Assembly: GCF_040801785.1 (NCBI RefSeq) | Contig: NZ_CP161805.1 | Coordinates: 3,596,001 to 3,660,000, forward strand | Length of the DNA stretch: 64,000 bases | Direction: 5' to 3' | Origin: Sulfitobacter sp. LCG007 | GTDB taxonomy: Bacteria; Pseudomonadota; Alphaproteobacteria; Rhodobacterales; Rhodobacteraceae | Shown: positions 1 through 8,694 of the stretch, piece by piece | Position numbering within the stretch: the stretch's first letter is position 1 | Layout: every line of letters starts with the position of its first letter | Translations under genes and position numbers: made by a program | Notes under the pieces: generated by a model | Told to the model about the DNA's origin: nothing | What the model saw: the letters and a program-made list of their open reading frames with translations, nothing else | Database searches by the model: none

Positions 1-17
1 AATCGACGGAGCACCCC

Positions 18-1271
18 ATGACCCTGAACGCAGCGAACGACAACCAGAGCGCGGACGACCGGCTCAGAGAGCGCGCAAAGGCAGTGATCCCTGCAGGCAT
101 GTGGGGACACATGCGCGCATCTGCCGTGCCGCCCGGCTATCCCCAGTTCTTCGAAGGCGGCGACGGCGCGCGCGTGCGCGATGTCAACGGCCGGGAATAC
201 ATCGACTTCATGTGCAGCTGGGGCCCGATCGTTCTGGGCCACCGCCATCCCGAAGTCGAACGTGCGGCGCGCGCGCAGCTGGAGGCGGGCGACTGCCTCA
301 ACGGACCCACGGAACATGCCGTGCGGCTGGCCGAGCGGCTGGTCTCGATGGTGCCGCACGCCGACTGGGCGCTGTTCCAGAAGAACGGGTCGGATGCGAT
401 GACGACCTGCGTCACGCTGGCACGCGCCGGAACCGGGCGGCGCAAGATCCTCATCGCGAAGGGCGCCTATCACGGCGCGGTGCCCTGGTGCTCGCCCTCG
501 CTGGTCGGGGTGACGGCAGAGGATCGCGCGCATCTTCGCCATTTCCATTTCAACGATATCGAGTCGCTGGACGCGGCGGTTGCCGAAGCCGGGGATGATC
601 TCGCCGGCATCGTCGTGTCGGCATTCCGTCACGATCTCGCAATTCCGCAGGAGCTCCCCGATCCGGCCTTCGCCCGCGCGGCCCGGGCCCATTGCGACCG
701 CCTCGATGCCGCGCTGATCCTGGACGACGTGCGCGCGGGTTTCCGTCTGAACCTGCGCGGAAGCTGGGAGGAGGTCGGCGTGCAGCCCGATCTGGCGGGC
801 TACTCCAAGGCGATCGCCAACGGGTATCCCCTGGCGGCGGTCACGGGGACCGACAGGTTCCGCGCCGCAGGCGAGCAGGTCTTCGTCACCGGATCCTTCT
901 GGTACGGAGGCGCGTCAATGGCGGCCGCAGTCACCGTTCTGGAGGTTCTCGAGCGCGAGGACGGCCCGGCCCGGATGAAGGCTGCGGGCGAACGCTTCGC
1001 GGCCGGCCTGATCGAAAGCGCGGCGCGCAACGGCTTTGACGTCACGCTGTCCGGTCCGCCGGTCATGCCGCTGATGACATTCGCGGACGATCCCGACGCC
1101 AGCCAGGGAGAGGCCCTCTGCCAGCAGGCGCTCGCCCGCGGGGTCTATCTGCACAACAAGCACAACATGTTCCTGTCCCTTGCCCATACCGACGCGGAAA
1201 TCGACACGGCCCTCTCGGCCATCGACGACGCATTCATCGCGTTGGCAAAGCAGCGCACGGTGTCTGCCTGA
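18..1271 (+). CDS. Class III aminotransferase, glutamate-1-semialdehyde aminomutase-like
   Basis: A 417-residue PLP-dependent fold-type I enzyme. The N-terminal helix (RLRERAKAVIPAGM) and the GREYIDF motif are typical of the glutamate-1-semialdehyde aminomutase-like branch. Asp236 in LDDVRAGF should contact the PLP pyridine nitrogen, and Lys264 in YSKAIANG should form the Schiff base. The start is supported by GGAGC eight bases upstream. It is followed after 61 bases by a dimethylformamidase-like gene, then a sugar-acid kinase and an aldolase on the same strand. This context suggests transamination of a catabolic intermediate rather than haem synthesis. The specific substrate cannot be told. 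A decayed relative lies at 8875-9160. Confidence 0.85.
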   Translation: MTLNAANDNQSADDRLRERAKAVIPAGMWGHMRASAVPPGYPQFFEGGDGARVRDVNGREYIDFMCSWGPIVLGHRHPEVERAARAQLEAGDCLNGPTEHAVRLAERLVSMVPHADWALFQKNGSDAMTTCVTLARAGTGRRKILIAKGAYHGAVPWCSPSLVGVTAEDRAHLRHFHFNDIESLDAAVAEAGDDLAGIVVSAFRHDLAIPQELPDPAFARAARAHCDRLDAALILDDVRAGFRLNLRGSWEEVGVQPDLAGYSKAIANGYPLAAVTGTDRFRAAGEQVFVTGSFWYGGASMAAAVTVLEVLEREDGPARMKAAGERFAAGLIESAARNGFDVTLSGPPVMPLMTFADDPDASQGEALCQQALARGVYLHNKHNMFLSLAHTDAEIDTALSAIDDAFIALAKQRTVSA

Positions 1272-1332
1272 CGCCAGCCGTCAGTCATCCGCGCACAGCT
1301 TGGATAACGGCTTGCCGCAGAAAGGGCCGCAA

Positions 1333-3000
1333 ATGACTTCCAGGTTCCAGTTTCCCGAAAACGGACCGCACGCGATCAAGCCATGGTCGGTGCGCAAGGG
1401 TCATGCCGACGAACATTTCCTGTCCGATTACCGGTTCCAGTTCCCGCGCGAGGATCCGGATCTGGCAGAAGTCTATGTCTACACACCGCGCATGTCCTAC
1501 GACCCGGGCGAGCTGGTCGAATTCCACGGCTCCTGCAACGCGGAAACATGGTCGCTGCAGATCTACCGCGACGGCCACAAGCCCGAGATGGTCCATGAGG
1601 CCTTCGACCTTCCGGGGGCTTTCACCGGAACGTCCGAGACCGCCTACAGCGACGGATGCGACTGGCCGGTGCTTCATTCCTGGAAAATCCCGGCGGACCA
1701 GCGCCCCGGTTTCTACCGTGTCGTCTCGACCTGCATCAGGAAGGACGGCGAACGCTTCGTCCAGCACCACTTCGTCGTTGTCCGTCCCACGGACCGGACG
1801 CGGCAGGGCAAGATCCTGCTGATGCTCGCGACCGGCACCTGGACCGCCTACAACGACTGGGGCGGGGCGAACCACTACTTCGGAACCTTCGGCCCGGACA
1901 GGAACGAGGGGTCCCCGCACCTGTCGCTGCACCGGCCCTGGACACGCGGGATGCTCTGGCTGCCGAAGGGCGCCGCGCGGATCGCGCAGAACCGCATACC
2001 CGAGATGAACGACCTGCCGGGCTATCCGTCCAAGGAATGGGGCTATTCCCACGGCTGGGGTCAATATTACGCCGCCGCGGGCTGGGCGCAGTACGACAGG
2101 CATTTCGCGGTCTGGGCTGAGAAGGAGGGTTATGGCTTTGACATCATCACCCAGACCGATCTGCACCAGCGGCCCGAGATCCTCGACGATTACAGCTGTC
2201 TCGTCACCGTCGGGCACGACGAATACTGGTCCTGGGAGATGCGCAAGACGGTCGAGGCCTTCGTGGAGCGGGGCGGAAACTTCTCGCGCTTCGGAGGCAA
2301 TTTCCTCTGGCAGATCCGGCTCGAGGAAGACGGCGCGCGCCAGGTCTGCTGGAAAACCAAGGCGCCCGTGCACGACCCGGTGCGCGACGACCCGGACCGC
2401 AAACACACCCTGACAGCCTCATGGGAAAGCGAGGCGGTGTCCTGGCCCGGCGCGTCGACGGTCGCTGTGAACGGCTGCCACGGGATGTACGGCAGCTGGG
2501 GCGGCTTCGCGCCACGCGGGTCGCGCGGCTTCACCGTCTACAGGCCCGAGCATTGGGTCTTCGAGGGAACCGACCTTCGCTACGCAGACGTCTTCGGCGC
2601 CGAAGCGGGCATCTTCGGCTACGAGGTCGATGGCCTCAACTATACCTTCGAACGCGGCCTGCCCTACCCGGTCGCAGATCCCGGCGTGCCCGACGGCATC
2701 GAGATCCTGGCGATGAGCCCGGCCGTGCTGTTCGAATACGAACACGAGGGCCCAGGACTTCGTTACTATGTCCGGGATTCAGATCTTGTCGGACTGGCCG
2801 AGCTCGCCGCAGAGGAATACCCCGTGGCGCGGCGGAACTTCCAGTACGGGTCCGGCATGCTGACCAGCATGAAGCGCGGTGCGGGGCAGGTCCTCACGGC
2901 GGGGTCCTGCGAATGGATCATGGGGCTGACGCGGCGCGATCCCTTCACAGAAACCATCACCCGCAACGCGCTCGACCGCTTCGGCGGAGCGGCGGACTGA
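1333..3000 (+). CDS. N,N-dimethylformamidase large-subunit-like hydrolase
   Basis: A 555-residue protein resembling the large (beta) subunit of N,N-dimethylformamidase, a metalloenzyme that hydrolyses an amide. The characterised Paracoccus enzyme uses an iron centre with two tyrosines and one glutamate. Here GHDEYWSWEM around residues 294-303 gives a candidate ligand Tyr298; the other ligands were not assigned. It is clearly shorter than the roughly 760-residue characterised subunit, and no gene for the small alpha subunit is adjacent. The start chosen at 1333 follows AAAGGG; a frame open from 1180 would run back into the aminotransferase. The next gene (kinase) begins five bases after its stop. 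It probably acts on an amide, but the substrate is unknown. Confidence 0.72.
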   Translation: MTSRFQFPENGPHAIKPWSVRKGHADEHFLSDYRFQFPREDPDLAEVYVYTPRMSYDPGELVEFHGSCNAETWSLQIYRDGHKPEMVHEAFDLPGAFTGTSETAYSDGCDWPVLHSWKIPADQRPGFYRVVSTCIRKDGERFVQHHFVVVRPTDRTRQGKILLMLATGTWTAYNDWGGANHYFGTFGPDRNEGSPHLSLHRPWTRGMLWLPKGAARIAQNRIPEMNDLPGYPSKEWGYSHGWGQYYAAAGWAQYDRHFAVWAEKEGYGFDIITQTDLHQRPEILDDYSCLVTVGHDEYWSWEMRKTVEAFVERGGNFSRFGGNFLWQIRLEEDGARQVCWKTKAPVHDPVRDDPDRKHTLTASWESEAVSWPGASTVAVNGCHGMYGSWGGFAPRGSRGFTVYRPEHWVFEGTDLRYADVFGAEAGIFGYEVDGLNYTFERGLPYPVADPGVPDGIEILAMSPAVLFEYEHEGPGLRYYVRDSDLVGLAELAAEEYPVARRNFQYGSGMLTSMKRGAGQVLTAGSCEWIMGLTRRDPFTETITRNALDRFGGAAD

Positions 3001-3005
3001 TCGCC

Positions 3006-4268
3006 ATGAAACCTGCATATGGCGTGATATCGGACGACTTCACGGGCGGACTGCTGATCGCGAGCTATTTCGAGGAGGCCGGGCTGGAGAGTCCGGTCTT
3101 CTTCGATCCCGAAGTCGCGGCTGCCGCAGCGCCGCTCGGTGCGCCGATCGTGATCATTGCGGGCCGCACCCGGCTTGTCCCGGTCGAGGAGGCGCGCGGA
3201 GAGCTCGGACGCGCGCTCGACGCGATGCAGACACTGGGATGCGGCACCGTCGCATACAAGGCTTGCGCCAGCTTCGATTCCACGGAAGAGGGCAACATCG
3301 GCCTCGCCGCCGACATGCTGTCGGACCGTTTCGAGCAGGTGCCGATTCTCCTGTCGGCCGGGTTTCCGGAGTTTCGCTGCGTCGTGTCGATGGGGCATCT
3401 GTTCTACCAGTCGGTCCTCGTGAACGAGAGCGTCAAACGCTTCGACCCCGTGACACCGATGAGCGATCCGAACCTGGTGCGCTTTCTGTCGAAACAGACC
3501 CGGACGCCCGTCGGCCACGTGAGCCACCTGGATCTGGTGCGCGGTAACGACGCCGCACAGAGCGCGCTTGCGGCGCAGGTTGCCAAAGGGCATCGGCACG
3601 TCCTGCTCGACTGCGCCGACGACAACGACGTGGCGGTCAGCGCGCGGCTGGCGCGCGACAACCGCGCCCTTGTCGCGAGCGACCCGCTGTGCATCTCGGC
3701 GGGACTGGACCGCTGCGCGGGATCGGAGGGTACGGCGCCGCCGCCCCGTCACGCGCAAGGGCCCGCTGCGGTGCTGATCGGGAGTGTCGGTCCGGTCGCC
3801 GAACAGCAGACGGCGGCTTTCGAGGCGCATTACCCGGTGCTGCGCCTCGACCTGACCGCAGAAGACGACGAGGAAGCGCAGGTCGCCGACGTGCTCGAGC
3901 GCGCCAGCGCCCATGTCGGGCTGCGCCCCTTCGCCGTCACGACGCTGGCGGATGATGCCGGCGTGAAGGCCGCGCAGGCGAAGTTCGGTCGCCTGGGCGC
4001 CGCACGCCGGGCCGAGCGGCTGCTTGCCGGTATCGCGACCGGGTTGCACGCAGCGGGGATACGCCGGTTCATCGTCTCGGGCGGCGAGACTTCGGGCGCG
4101 GTCGTCGGCGCGCTCGGCATCACGCGGGTCCGCGCTTTCGCCCGCGGGCCGCTCGGCGGAGGGTTCTGCGTATCACAGGGGTCCGATCCGGTCTCGTTCT
4201 TCCTGAAATCGGGAAAACTGGGCGCGCCCGACGTCCTGATTGGCGCCCTTGCCGAAATGGACAGATGA
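3006..4268 (+). CDS. otnK: Four-carbon acid sugar kinase (3-oxo-tetronate kinase type)
   Basis: A 420-residue member of the two-domain DUF1537 kinase family. The N-terminal domain opens with SDDFTGG, which binds the sugar acid, and contains ACASFDSTEEGNIG and PMSDPNLVRFL, both diagnostic of the OtnK branch. The C-terminal nucleotide-binding domain has the SGGETSGAVVGALG loop (about residues 359-372) and ends with a Gly-rich segment (PLGGGFCVSQGSDP). Family members phosphorylate 3-oxo-tetronates or related acids. The following aldolase overlaps it by four bases (ATGA), so the two are translationally coupled, as in known tetronate pathways. The family call is strong; the exact substrate is inferred. 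Confidence 0.85.
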   Translation: MKPAYGVISDDFTGGLLIASYFEEAGLESPVFFDPEVAAAAAPLGAPIVIIAGRTRLVPVEEARGELGRALDAMQTLGCGTVAYKACASFDSTEEGNIGLAADMLSDRFEQVPILLSAGFPEFRCVVSMGHLFYQSVLVNESVKRFDPVTPMSDPNLVRFLSKQTRTPVGHVSHLDLVRGNDAAQSALAAQVAKGHRHVLLDCADDNDVAVSARLARDNRALVASDPLCISAGLDRCAGSEGTAPPPRHAQGPAAVLIGSVGPVAEQQTAAFEAHYPVLRLDLTAEDDEEAQVADVLERASAHVGLRPFAVTTLADDAGVKAAQAKFGRLGAARRAERLLAGIATGLHAAGIRRFIVSGGETSGAVVGALGITRVRAFARGPLGGGFCVSQGSDPVSFFLKSGKLGAPDVLIGALAEMDR

Positions 4269-4936
4269 AAGGCTCGAAGATGACGGAACAGGAATACCGC
4301 CAGCAGCTGGTGGATTACAGCCGGCTGGCCATCAGCCGCAAACTCTCGAACGCGACGGCCGGCAACATCAGCGTCCGGTCCGGGGACGGCATGCTCATCA
4401 CGCCTTCGGGGATCGACCCCGACAGGATGAGCCCGGACCAGATCGTCCGGGTCGCCTTTGACGGCACCGCATCCGGCGACTGGAAACCCAGCAGCGAGTG
4501 GGCGCTGCACGCGGCCCTCTATCTGGCACGGCCCGAGGCAACGGCCATCGTTCACGCGCATCCCACATATTGCGTGGCGATCTCCTGCCTTCGCGCGCCG
4601 ATCCCGCCGTTTCACTACATGATCGCCAGCTTCGGAGGCAATGAAGTGCCCTGCGCGCCCTATGCGCCCTTCGGGTCACAGGCACTGGCGGACGCGGTGG
4701 CTGCGACGATGGGACAGGACTACGCCGCCTGCCTCATGGCCAATCACGGCATGATCGCGCTCGGCCGGTCCCTCCAGACCGCCTTCGCCCTCACCGAAAA
4801 GCTCGAGGTGCTGGCGCACCAGTATCAGCTTGCCTGCTCGATCGGGACGCCCACACTGCTGAACGAAGACGACATGGCGACGGTCCACCGTGCCTACCGG
4901 AGCTACGGCTACGGCAAGCCGGCGGCGGCGCGCTAG
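4265..4936 (+). CDS. Class II aldolase/decarboxylase of the FucA/OtnC family
   Basis: A 223-residue zinc-dependent class II aldolase (adducin fold). SNATAGNISVR, GMLITPSGI and KPSSEWALH form the phosphate and substrate pocket, and the HAHPTYC and NHGMIAL segments supply zinc histidines. The pattern is close to L-fuculose-phosphate aldolase, and the same family contains the 3-oxo-tetronate-4-phosphate decarboxylase OtnC. Coupling to an OtnK-type kinase favours the decarboxylase role, giving dihydroxyacetone phosphate. An alternative ATG lies 15 bases downstream (MTEQEYR) and could be the true start. Its stop overlaps the tail of the convergent SDR gene. Confidence 0.85.
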   Translation: MKGSKMTEQEYRQQLVDYSRLAISRKLSNATAGNISVRSGDGMLITPSGIDPDRMSPDQIVRVAFDGTASGDWKPSSEWALHAALYLARPEATAIVHAHPTYCVAISCLRAPIPPFHYMIASFGGNEVPCAPYAPFGSQALADAVAATMGQDYAACLMANHGMIALGRSLQTAFALTEKLEVLAHQYQLACSIGTPTLLNEDDMATVHRAYRSYGYGKPAAAR

Positions 4937-5673
4937 CCCGGATGGCGGGGCGTCCGAAGTCCCGCCGTTTCACCGCCATCCACGGGGATCACCGCGCCAT
5001 TCACGTAGCTCGCCCGGTCAGAGAGCAGCCACGCGATGACGTCGGCCACTTCGCCGGGCCGGGCGACCCGGCCGGCGGGAATACGCAGTTCCAGCATCCG
5101 GCGTTGCAGATCGTCGGCCAGTACCCTCTCCATCATCCGGGTGCCGATCTGGCCCGGGCAGACCGCGTTGAAGCGGACGAGATGGCCGAGTTCGAGCGCC
5201 AGCGACTGGGTCAGGGCGATCACCGCCCCCTTGCTCGCGGTGTAGATCGCAAGCTGTTCCTCGCCCGCCCTTCCGGCAACCGACGCGACATTCACCACGG
5301 AGCCTTTCCCAGCGATCAGCCCGTCAAGCGCCAGCCGCGTCATCAGATAGACGCTGCGCGCGTTGACCCGCATCATCTCGTCCCAGTCGCCGACCCCGGT
5401 TTCGGCGAACACGTGGCGCCCGCCCTTGCCCGCGTTGTTCACCAGCCCGGCCAGACGACCCTCCCCGAGTTCGAGCGCCCGGCTGACGATTGCGCGGCAC
5501 TGATTGTCGTCGGAGATATCCGCCTCGATGAATTCCAGCCCTTCGGTTTCGCGCATCGCAGCGGCACCCGCTGCCGCATCCCGCCCGGCGATGAGGACCC
5601 GATGCCCGGCTTCGGCAAGGGTCGTCGCGGTGAACCGCCCTATCCCGTGCGTGCCACCCGTGACGATGATCAT
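4933..5673 (-). CDS. Short-chain dehydrogenase/reductase
   Basis: A 246-residue classical SDR. The NAD(P) loop is TGGTHGIG near residue 5, NNAGKGG follows, and the active site has YTASKG with an upstream serine in VNVASVAG. The C-terminus has the usual VNGAVIPVDGG. The start at 5673 (MIIVTGG) gives a normal family length; the frame is open further upstream but that stretch has no SDR character. It begins 13 bases after the GntR regulator stop, so the two probably share a transcript. It ends convergently on the aldolase gene, overlapping by two to four bases. Likely oxidises a polyol or hydroxy acid of the same pathway; substrate unknown. Confidence 0.85.
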   Translation of the reverse strand: MIIVTGGTHGIGRFTATTLAEAGHRVLIAGRDAAAGAAAMRETEGLEFIEADISDDNQCRAIVSRALELGEGRLAGLVNNAGKGGRHVFAETGVGDWDEMMRVNARSVYLMTRLALDGLIAGKGSVVNVASVAGRAGEEQLAIYTASKGAVIALTQSLALELGHLVRFNAVCPGQIGTRMMERVLADDLQRRMLELRIPAGRVARPGEVADVIAWLLSDRASYVNGAVIPVDGGETAGLRTPRHPG

Positions 5674-5686
5674 GTCGGTGCTGTCC

Positions 5687-6409
5687 TCATCCTGTCGTGA
5701 AATGCTGCGGGTGCGACCCCTGCCGGGCTTCGATCGAGGCGATGTGCTCGCGCAGCGAATTGCCCCCCTCCACGAGATCCATCCGGATCGCCTCGCGCAA
5801 CGAATAGGAATCGCGCGCGCGAAGGGCATCGAGCACGTTCAGATGCTGATGGCGGCCCGCATAGGTCGGGGGCGCATCGGGATAGAGCTCGCTCAGCAGC
5901 GGGCCCACCCGGATCCACAGCCCCTCGAGAACTTCCGTCAACGTCGGCATGCCGGATCGGGAATAGAGCCCGAAATGAAAGTCGAAATTGGCCTGCAGCG
6001 CGGTCGGCCAGTCACCCTCGGCCTCGGCCTTCACAAGCGCATCATGGCTGGCCACAAGACGATCGATGACCTGCTGGTCGATACGGCCAAGTGCACGCTC
6101 CGCCGCCAGCGGCTCGAGGTTCATGCGGATGTCGCGGATCTCGGTGTATTCGGCAAGGCTGAGCCGCCTGACGCGAATATAGTACCGGGGCCGGATCTCG
6201 ATCGCGCCCTCATGGGCAAGCTGGAAAAGCGCCTCCCGCACGGGCGTCTCCGAGGTCCCCATCTGCTGCGCAAGCTCGCGCACCTTGAGCCGCTGGTGCG
6301 GTTTCAGCTCGGCGCGCATCAGCGACGCGCGCAGCCTGGCGTAGACCACTTCGGACAGCGGGATGGAGTCCTCGGGCTCGGGTGGGGTGTCGCCTGTCGT
6401 CGAGATCAT
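5687..6409 (-). CDS. GntR-family transcriptional regulator (FCD type)
   Basis: A 240-residue regulator with an N-terminal winged helix (LSEVVYARLRASL through ETPVREALFQLAHEGAI, about residues 18-75) and an all-helical FCD ligand domain with the metal-binding histidine pattern (FDFHFGLY, HQHLNVLDAL). The start at 6409 has GGGAAG upstream at good spacing. It is divergent from the split transketolase, and the gap holds two copies of a TGATATATCA-like palindrome (6506-6515, 6591-6600), the likely operators. It probably represses itself, the SDR and the transketolase, with a pathway sugar acid as inducer (inference). Confidence 0.88.
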   Translation of the reverse strand: MISTTGDTPPEPEDSIPLSEVVYARLRASLMRAELKPHQRLKVRELAQQMGTSETPVREALFQLAHEGAIEIRPRYYIRVRRLSLAEYTEIRDIRMNLEPLAAERALGRIDQQVIDRLVASHDALVKAEAEGDWPTALQANFDFHFGLYSRSGMPTLTEVLEGLWIRVGPLLSELYPDAPPTYAGRHQHLNVLDALRARDSYSLREAIRMDLVEGGNSLREHIASIEARQGSHPQHFTTG

Positions 6410-6505
6410 CGGTCCGCTTCCCTGGCGCCAGCCGGACCCTCCGGCATTCCACAGACGGGCGTCGCACGATCGCCGCCTTCGCGCGACCCTCGTCTGCACC
6501 GTAAT

Positions 6506-6515
6506 GGATATATCA
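6506..6515. promoter_or_regulatory. Candidate GntR operator, site 1
   Basis: GGATATATCA, nine of ten bases identical to the perfect palindrome TGATATATCA at 6591-6600. It lies in the divergent gap between the GntR gene (start 6409) and the transketolase (start 6635). Two matching palindromes in a local regulator's own promoter region are typical of FCD regulators. No footprint evidence exists here. Confidence 0.5.
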
Positions 6516-6590
6516 AATCACAGGTATTCTTAACAATCCAGCGTGGAATCTTTCGTTTCGCGGCCGATGATGCTTGTTTGGGCCCGATAC

Positions 6591-6600
6591 TGATATATCA
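6591..6600. promoter_or_regulatory. Candidate GntR operator, site 2
   Basis: TGATATATCA, a perfect 10-base palindrome 35 bases upstream of the transketolase start, repeated almost exactly at 6506-6515. Its position close to the expected transcription start suits repression of the transketolase genes by the divergent GntR protein. Confidence 0.5.
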
Positions 6601-6634
6601 TGACTCCAGAGGCGTAACGAAGCGGGAGCGTGCC

Positions 6635-7501
6635 ATGTCCGAGGGTTCCATCACCAATGTCGCGAGGCTGGAGGACCGGGCGAAGTTCATCCGCACGGAG
6701 ACCGTCCGCCTGTCCCGCATCGCAGGGGCGGGGCACTATTCCTCGACATTCTCCTGCGCCGAGATCCTTGCGGCACTCTATTACAGCCAGATGCGCATCG
6801 ATCCGACGCGGCCGGACTGGGACGACCGGGACCGCTTCGTGATGTCCAAGGGGCACGCGGCCATCGGGCTTTACCCCGTGCTTGCCGACCTCGGATATTT
6901 CGATCCCTCGGACCTAGATGACTACACCCGTCTCGGCTCGAATTTCGGCGATCATCCGGACATGAAGAAAGTGCGGGGGCTCGACTTCTCGTCGGGTTCT
7001 CTTGGCCACGGACTTTCGATCGGCGTGGGCATGGCGCTTGCCGGCAGGATGAAGGGGCTCGGCTACCGGACATACGTCATGCTCGGAGACGGCGAGATCT
7101 CGGAAGGCCAGATCTGGGAGGCCGTCAACTCGGCGGCGCATTACAAGCTCGGGAATCTGGTGATCCTGCTGGATCGCAACGGATTGTGCATCGACGGCCA
7201 TACCGAAGACATCATGGCCATAGAACCGGTCCAGGACCGGTTTGCCAGCTTCGGATGGGACGTGCAGCGGGTGGACGGGCATGACCTGCCATCGGTACTC
7301 GCGGCGTTCGACGGCCTTTCGCACGGGCCCGTCGGCAAGCCCCAGGCCATCATCTTCGACACGGTCAAGGGACGCGGCGTGAAACGCATGGAAATGTCGC
7401 TGGACTGGCATGTCGGCAATCTGGCGGGGCAGGATTACGACGATGTGATGGCCGAACTGGAAGCGGGCCTGAAACCCTACGTACAGGAACCTGCGCAATG
7501 A
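6635..7501 (+). CDS. Transketolase, N-terminal (thiamine diphosphate) subunit
   Basis: A 288-residue subunit carrying the ThDP-binding half of a split transketolase. The cofactor motif starts at Gly151-Asp152-Gly153 (LGDGEIS) and closes with Asn182 (LLDRNGL). GHAAIGLYP and SGSLGHGLSIGVG are family hallmarks. The start at 6635 follows GCGGGAG at correct spacing. The stop overlaps the start of the C-terminal subunit (ATGA), as expected for a two-subunit enzyme. Split transketolases in catabolic operons often handle unusual ketose phosphates such as apulose 4-phosphate rather than the pentose phosphate pathway. The operators in front point to control by the divergent GntR protein. Confidence 0.9.
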   Translation: MSEGSITNVARLEDRAKFIRTETVRLSRIAGAGHYSSTFSCAEILAALYYSQMRIDPTRPDWDDRDRFVMSKGHAAIGLYPVLADLGYFDPSDLDDYTRLGSNFGDHPDMKKVRGLDFSSGSLGHGLSIGVGMALAGRMKGLGYRTYVMLGDGEISEGQIWEAVNSAAHYKLGNLVILLDRNGLCIDGHTEDIMAIEPVQDRFASFGWDVQRVDGHDLPSVLAAFDGLSHGPVGKPQAIIFDTVKGRGVKRMEMSLDWHVGNLAGQDYDDVMAELEAGLKPYVQEPAQ

Positions 7502-8526
7502 GCACGGAAATGCAGAACGAGGCCGAGATCTTTCGCGGCACGACGGACGGGGAAACCACCTTCAAGGATCGCAGATCGGTGCGCGGCACCCCGAAGCAGG
7601 GCATGCCCGCCTTCGTGCTGGGCGAGGAGCTGGCCGAGATGGCCCGGACCGATCCGCGCATCGTGGTTGCGACCGCCGATCTGGCCTCGGCGAACCGGAC
7701 CAATGATTTCAAGGCCGTTCATCCCGAGCGCTTCTTCGACTTCGGGATCGCCGAAAAGAACATGATCACCGCGGCGGCCGGCATGGCGGCCTGCGGACTG
7801 GTTCCCTACGTCGCGACTTTCGCAAGCTTCGCCGCCATCCTCGGGGCCGAGCAGATCCGCACCGACTGCGCCTATCCCCGCATGAAGGTGCGGGTCGTGG
7901 GCACCCATTCCGGAATGTCCATGGGATTCTACGGATCCTCTCACCATGCGCTCGAGGATCTGGGCATGCTGCGCTGCATGGCCGACCTGACGGTGATCTG
8001 CGCCACCGACGCAAATCACCTGCGCGCCATCCTTCGGCAGTCCGTCGACCATCCGGGCGCCATGTACATCCGTCTCGGACGGGGGCGCGACCCGGAAGTC
8101 TACGCCAGCGTTCCGGACCTCAGCATCGGCAAGGCGATACGCCTGCGGGAGGGGAGCGACCTGACGCTGATCGCCACCGGTAGCATGGTGCGCGCCGCGC
8201 TCGATGCGGCCAGGGCGATGGCCGAGGACGGCATTTCCGCAAGGGTCGTCGACATGCATACCATCAGCCCCCTAGACCGCGCCGAAATCCGGTCCGCGGC
8301 AACCGAAACCGGCGCGATCATGACCGTCGAAGAGCACAACGTGACCGGTGGACTCGGGTCCGCCGTGGCCGAGGTCCTGGTTGAAATGCCCCGCATCCCG
8401 TTCCTGCGCCACGGCGTGCCGGACCGATACGTCGAAGTCGGCCCGCCCGCAGCGCTTTACGAGGCCTATGAACTGGACGCCAAGGGAGTGGCCCGGGTCG
8501 CGCGCACCTTCCTTTCGGGCGGCTGA
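7498..8526 (+). CDS. Transketolase, C-terminal subunit
   Basis: A 342-residue partner of the preceding gene, containing the pyrimidine-binding and C-terminal domains. FFDFGIAEKNMITAAAGMA carries the conserved catalytic glutamate, and GTHSGMSMGFYGSSHHALED follows. The N-terminal 30 residues (before KQGMPAFVLGEEL) are polar and probably disordered. It is translationally coupled to the first subunit by a four-base overlap. Together they transfer a two-carbon ketol unit between sugar phosphates; donor and acceptor cannot be read. The operon seems to end here, since about 350 bases of AT-richer non-coding DNA follow. Confidence 0.9.
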   Translation: MSTEMQNEAEIFRGTTDGETTFKDRRSVRGTPKQGMPAFVLGEELAEMARTDPRIVVATADLASANRTNDFKAVHPERFFDFGIAEKNMITAAAGMAACGLVPYVATFASFAAILGAEQIRTDCAYPRMKVRVVGTHSGMSMGFYGSSHHALEDLGMLRCMADLTVICATDANHLRAILRQSVDHPGAMYIRLGRGRDPEVYASVPDLSIGKAIRLREGSDLTLIATGSMVRAALDAARAMAEDGISARVVDMHTISPLDRAEIRSAATETGAIMTVEEHNVTGGLGSAVAEVLVEMPRIPFLRHGVPDRYVEVGPPAALYEAYELDAKGVARVARTFLSGG

Positions 8527-8637
8527 CACCCTGACCCGCACCGAACCGAACCGACGGCGTTCACGGGCAGGAGACTCCATTTGCGGGCGACCAAATGACG
8601 AACCTTCGGGCCCGTCAGGGCCGAACAGACAGATTTA

Positions 8638-8663
8638 GCGGAAAAATCTATCGCTTTTTCTGC
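8638..8663 (+). terminator. Possible terminator hairpin after the transketolase genes
   Basis: GCGGAAAAA and TTTTTCTGC form a nine-pair stem (one G-T wobble) with an eight-base loop. It lies 112 bases after the transketolase stop. No U-tract follows the stem, so termination is uncertain; it may instead be an operator-like repeat. Confidence 0.35.
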
Positions 8664-8683
8664 GCCGGCTTTCGACCATGTTA

Positions 8684-8694
8684 GCGCTTAGCGC
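8684..8694. promoter_or_regulatory. LacI-operator-like inverted repeat
   Basis: GCGCT-T-AGCGC, embedded in TTAGCGCTTAGCGCAA (8681-8696). The symmetric GCGC core is typical of LacI-family operators. No LacI gene is in the window, so a regulator would have to be encoded elsewhere. Confidence 0.3.

Noticed and set aside
1285..2406. Minus-strand open frame (373 codons) in the dimethylformamidase-like gene
   Set aside because: Shadow of a gene with strong family similarity on the plus strand.
2766..4049. Minus-strand open frame (427 codons) across the kinase gene
   Set aside because: No recognisable domain; spans the boundary of two real plus-strand genes.
8605..8625. TTCGG-CCC/GGG-CCGAA hairpin as transketolase terminator
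   Set aside because: One bulged base and no U-tract. The repeat at 8638-8663 is a slightly better candidate.
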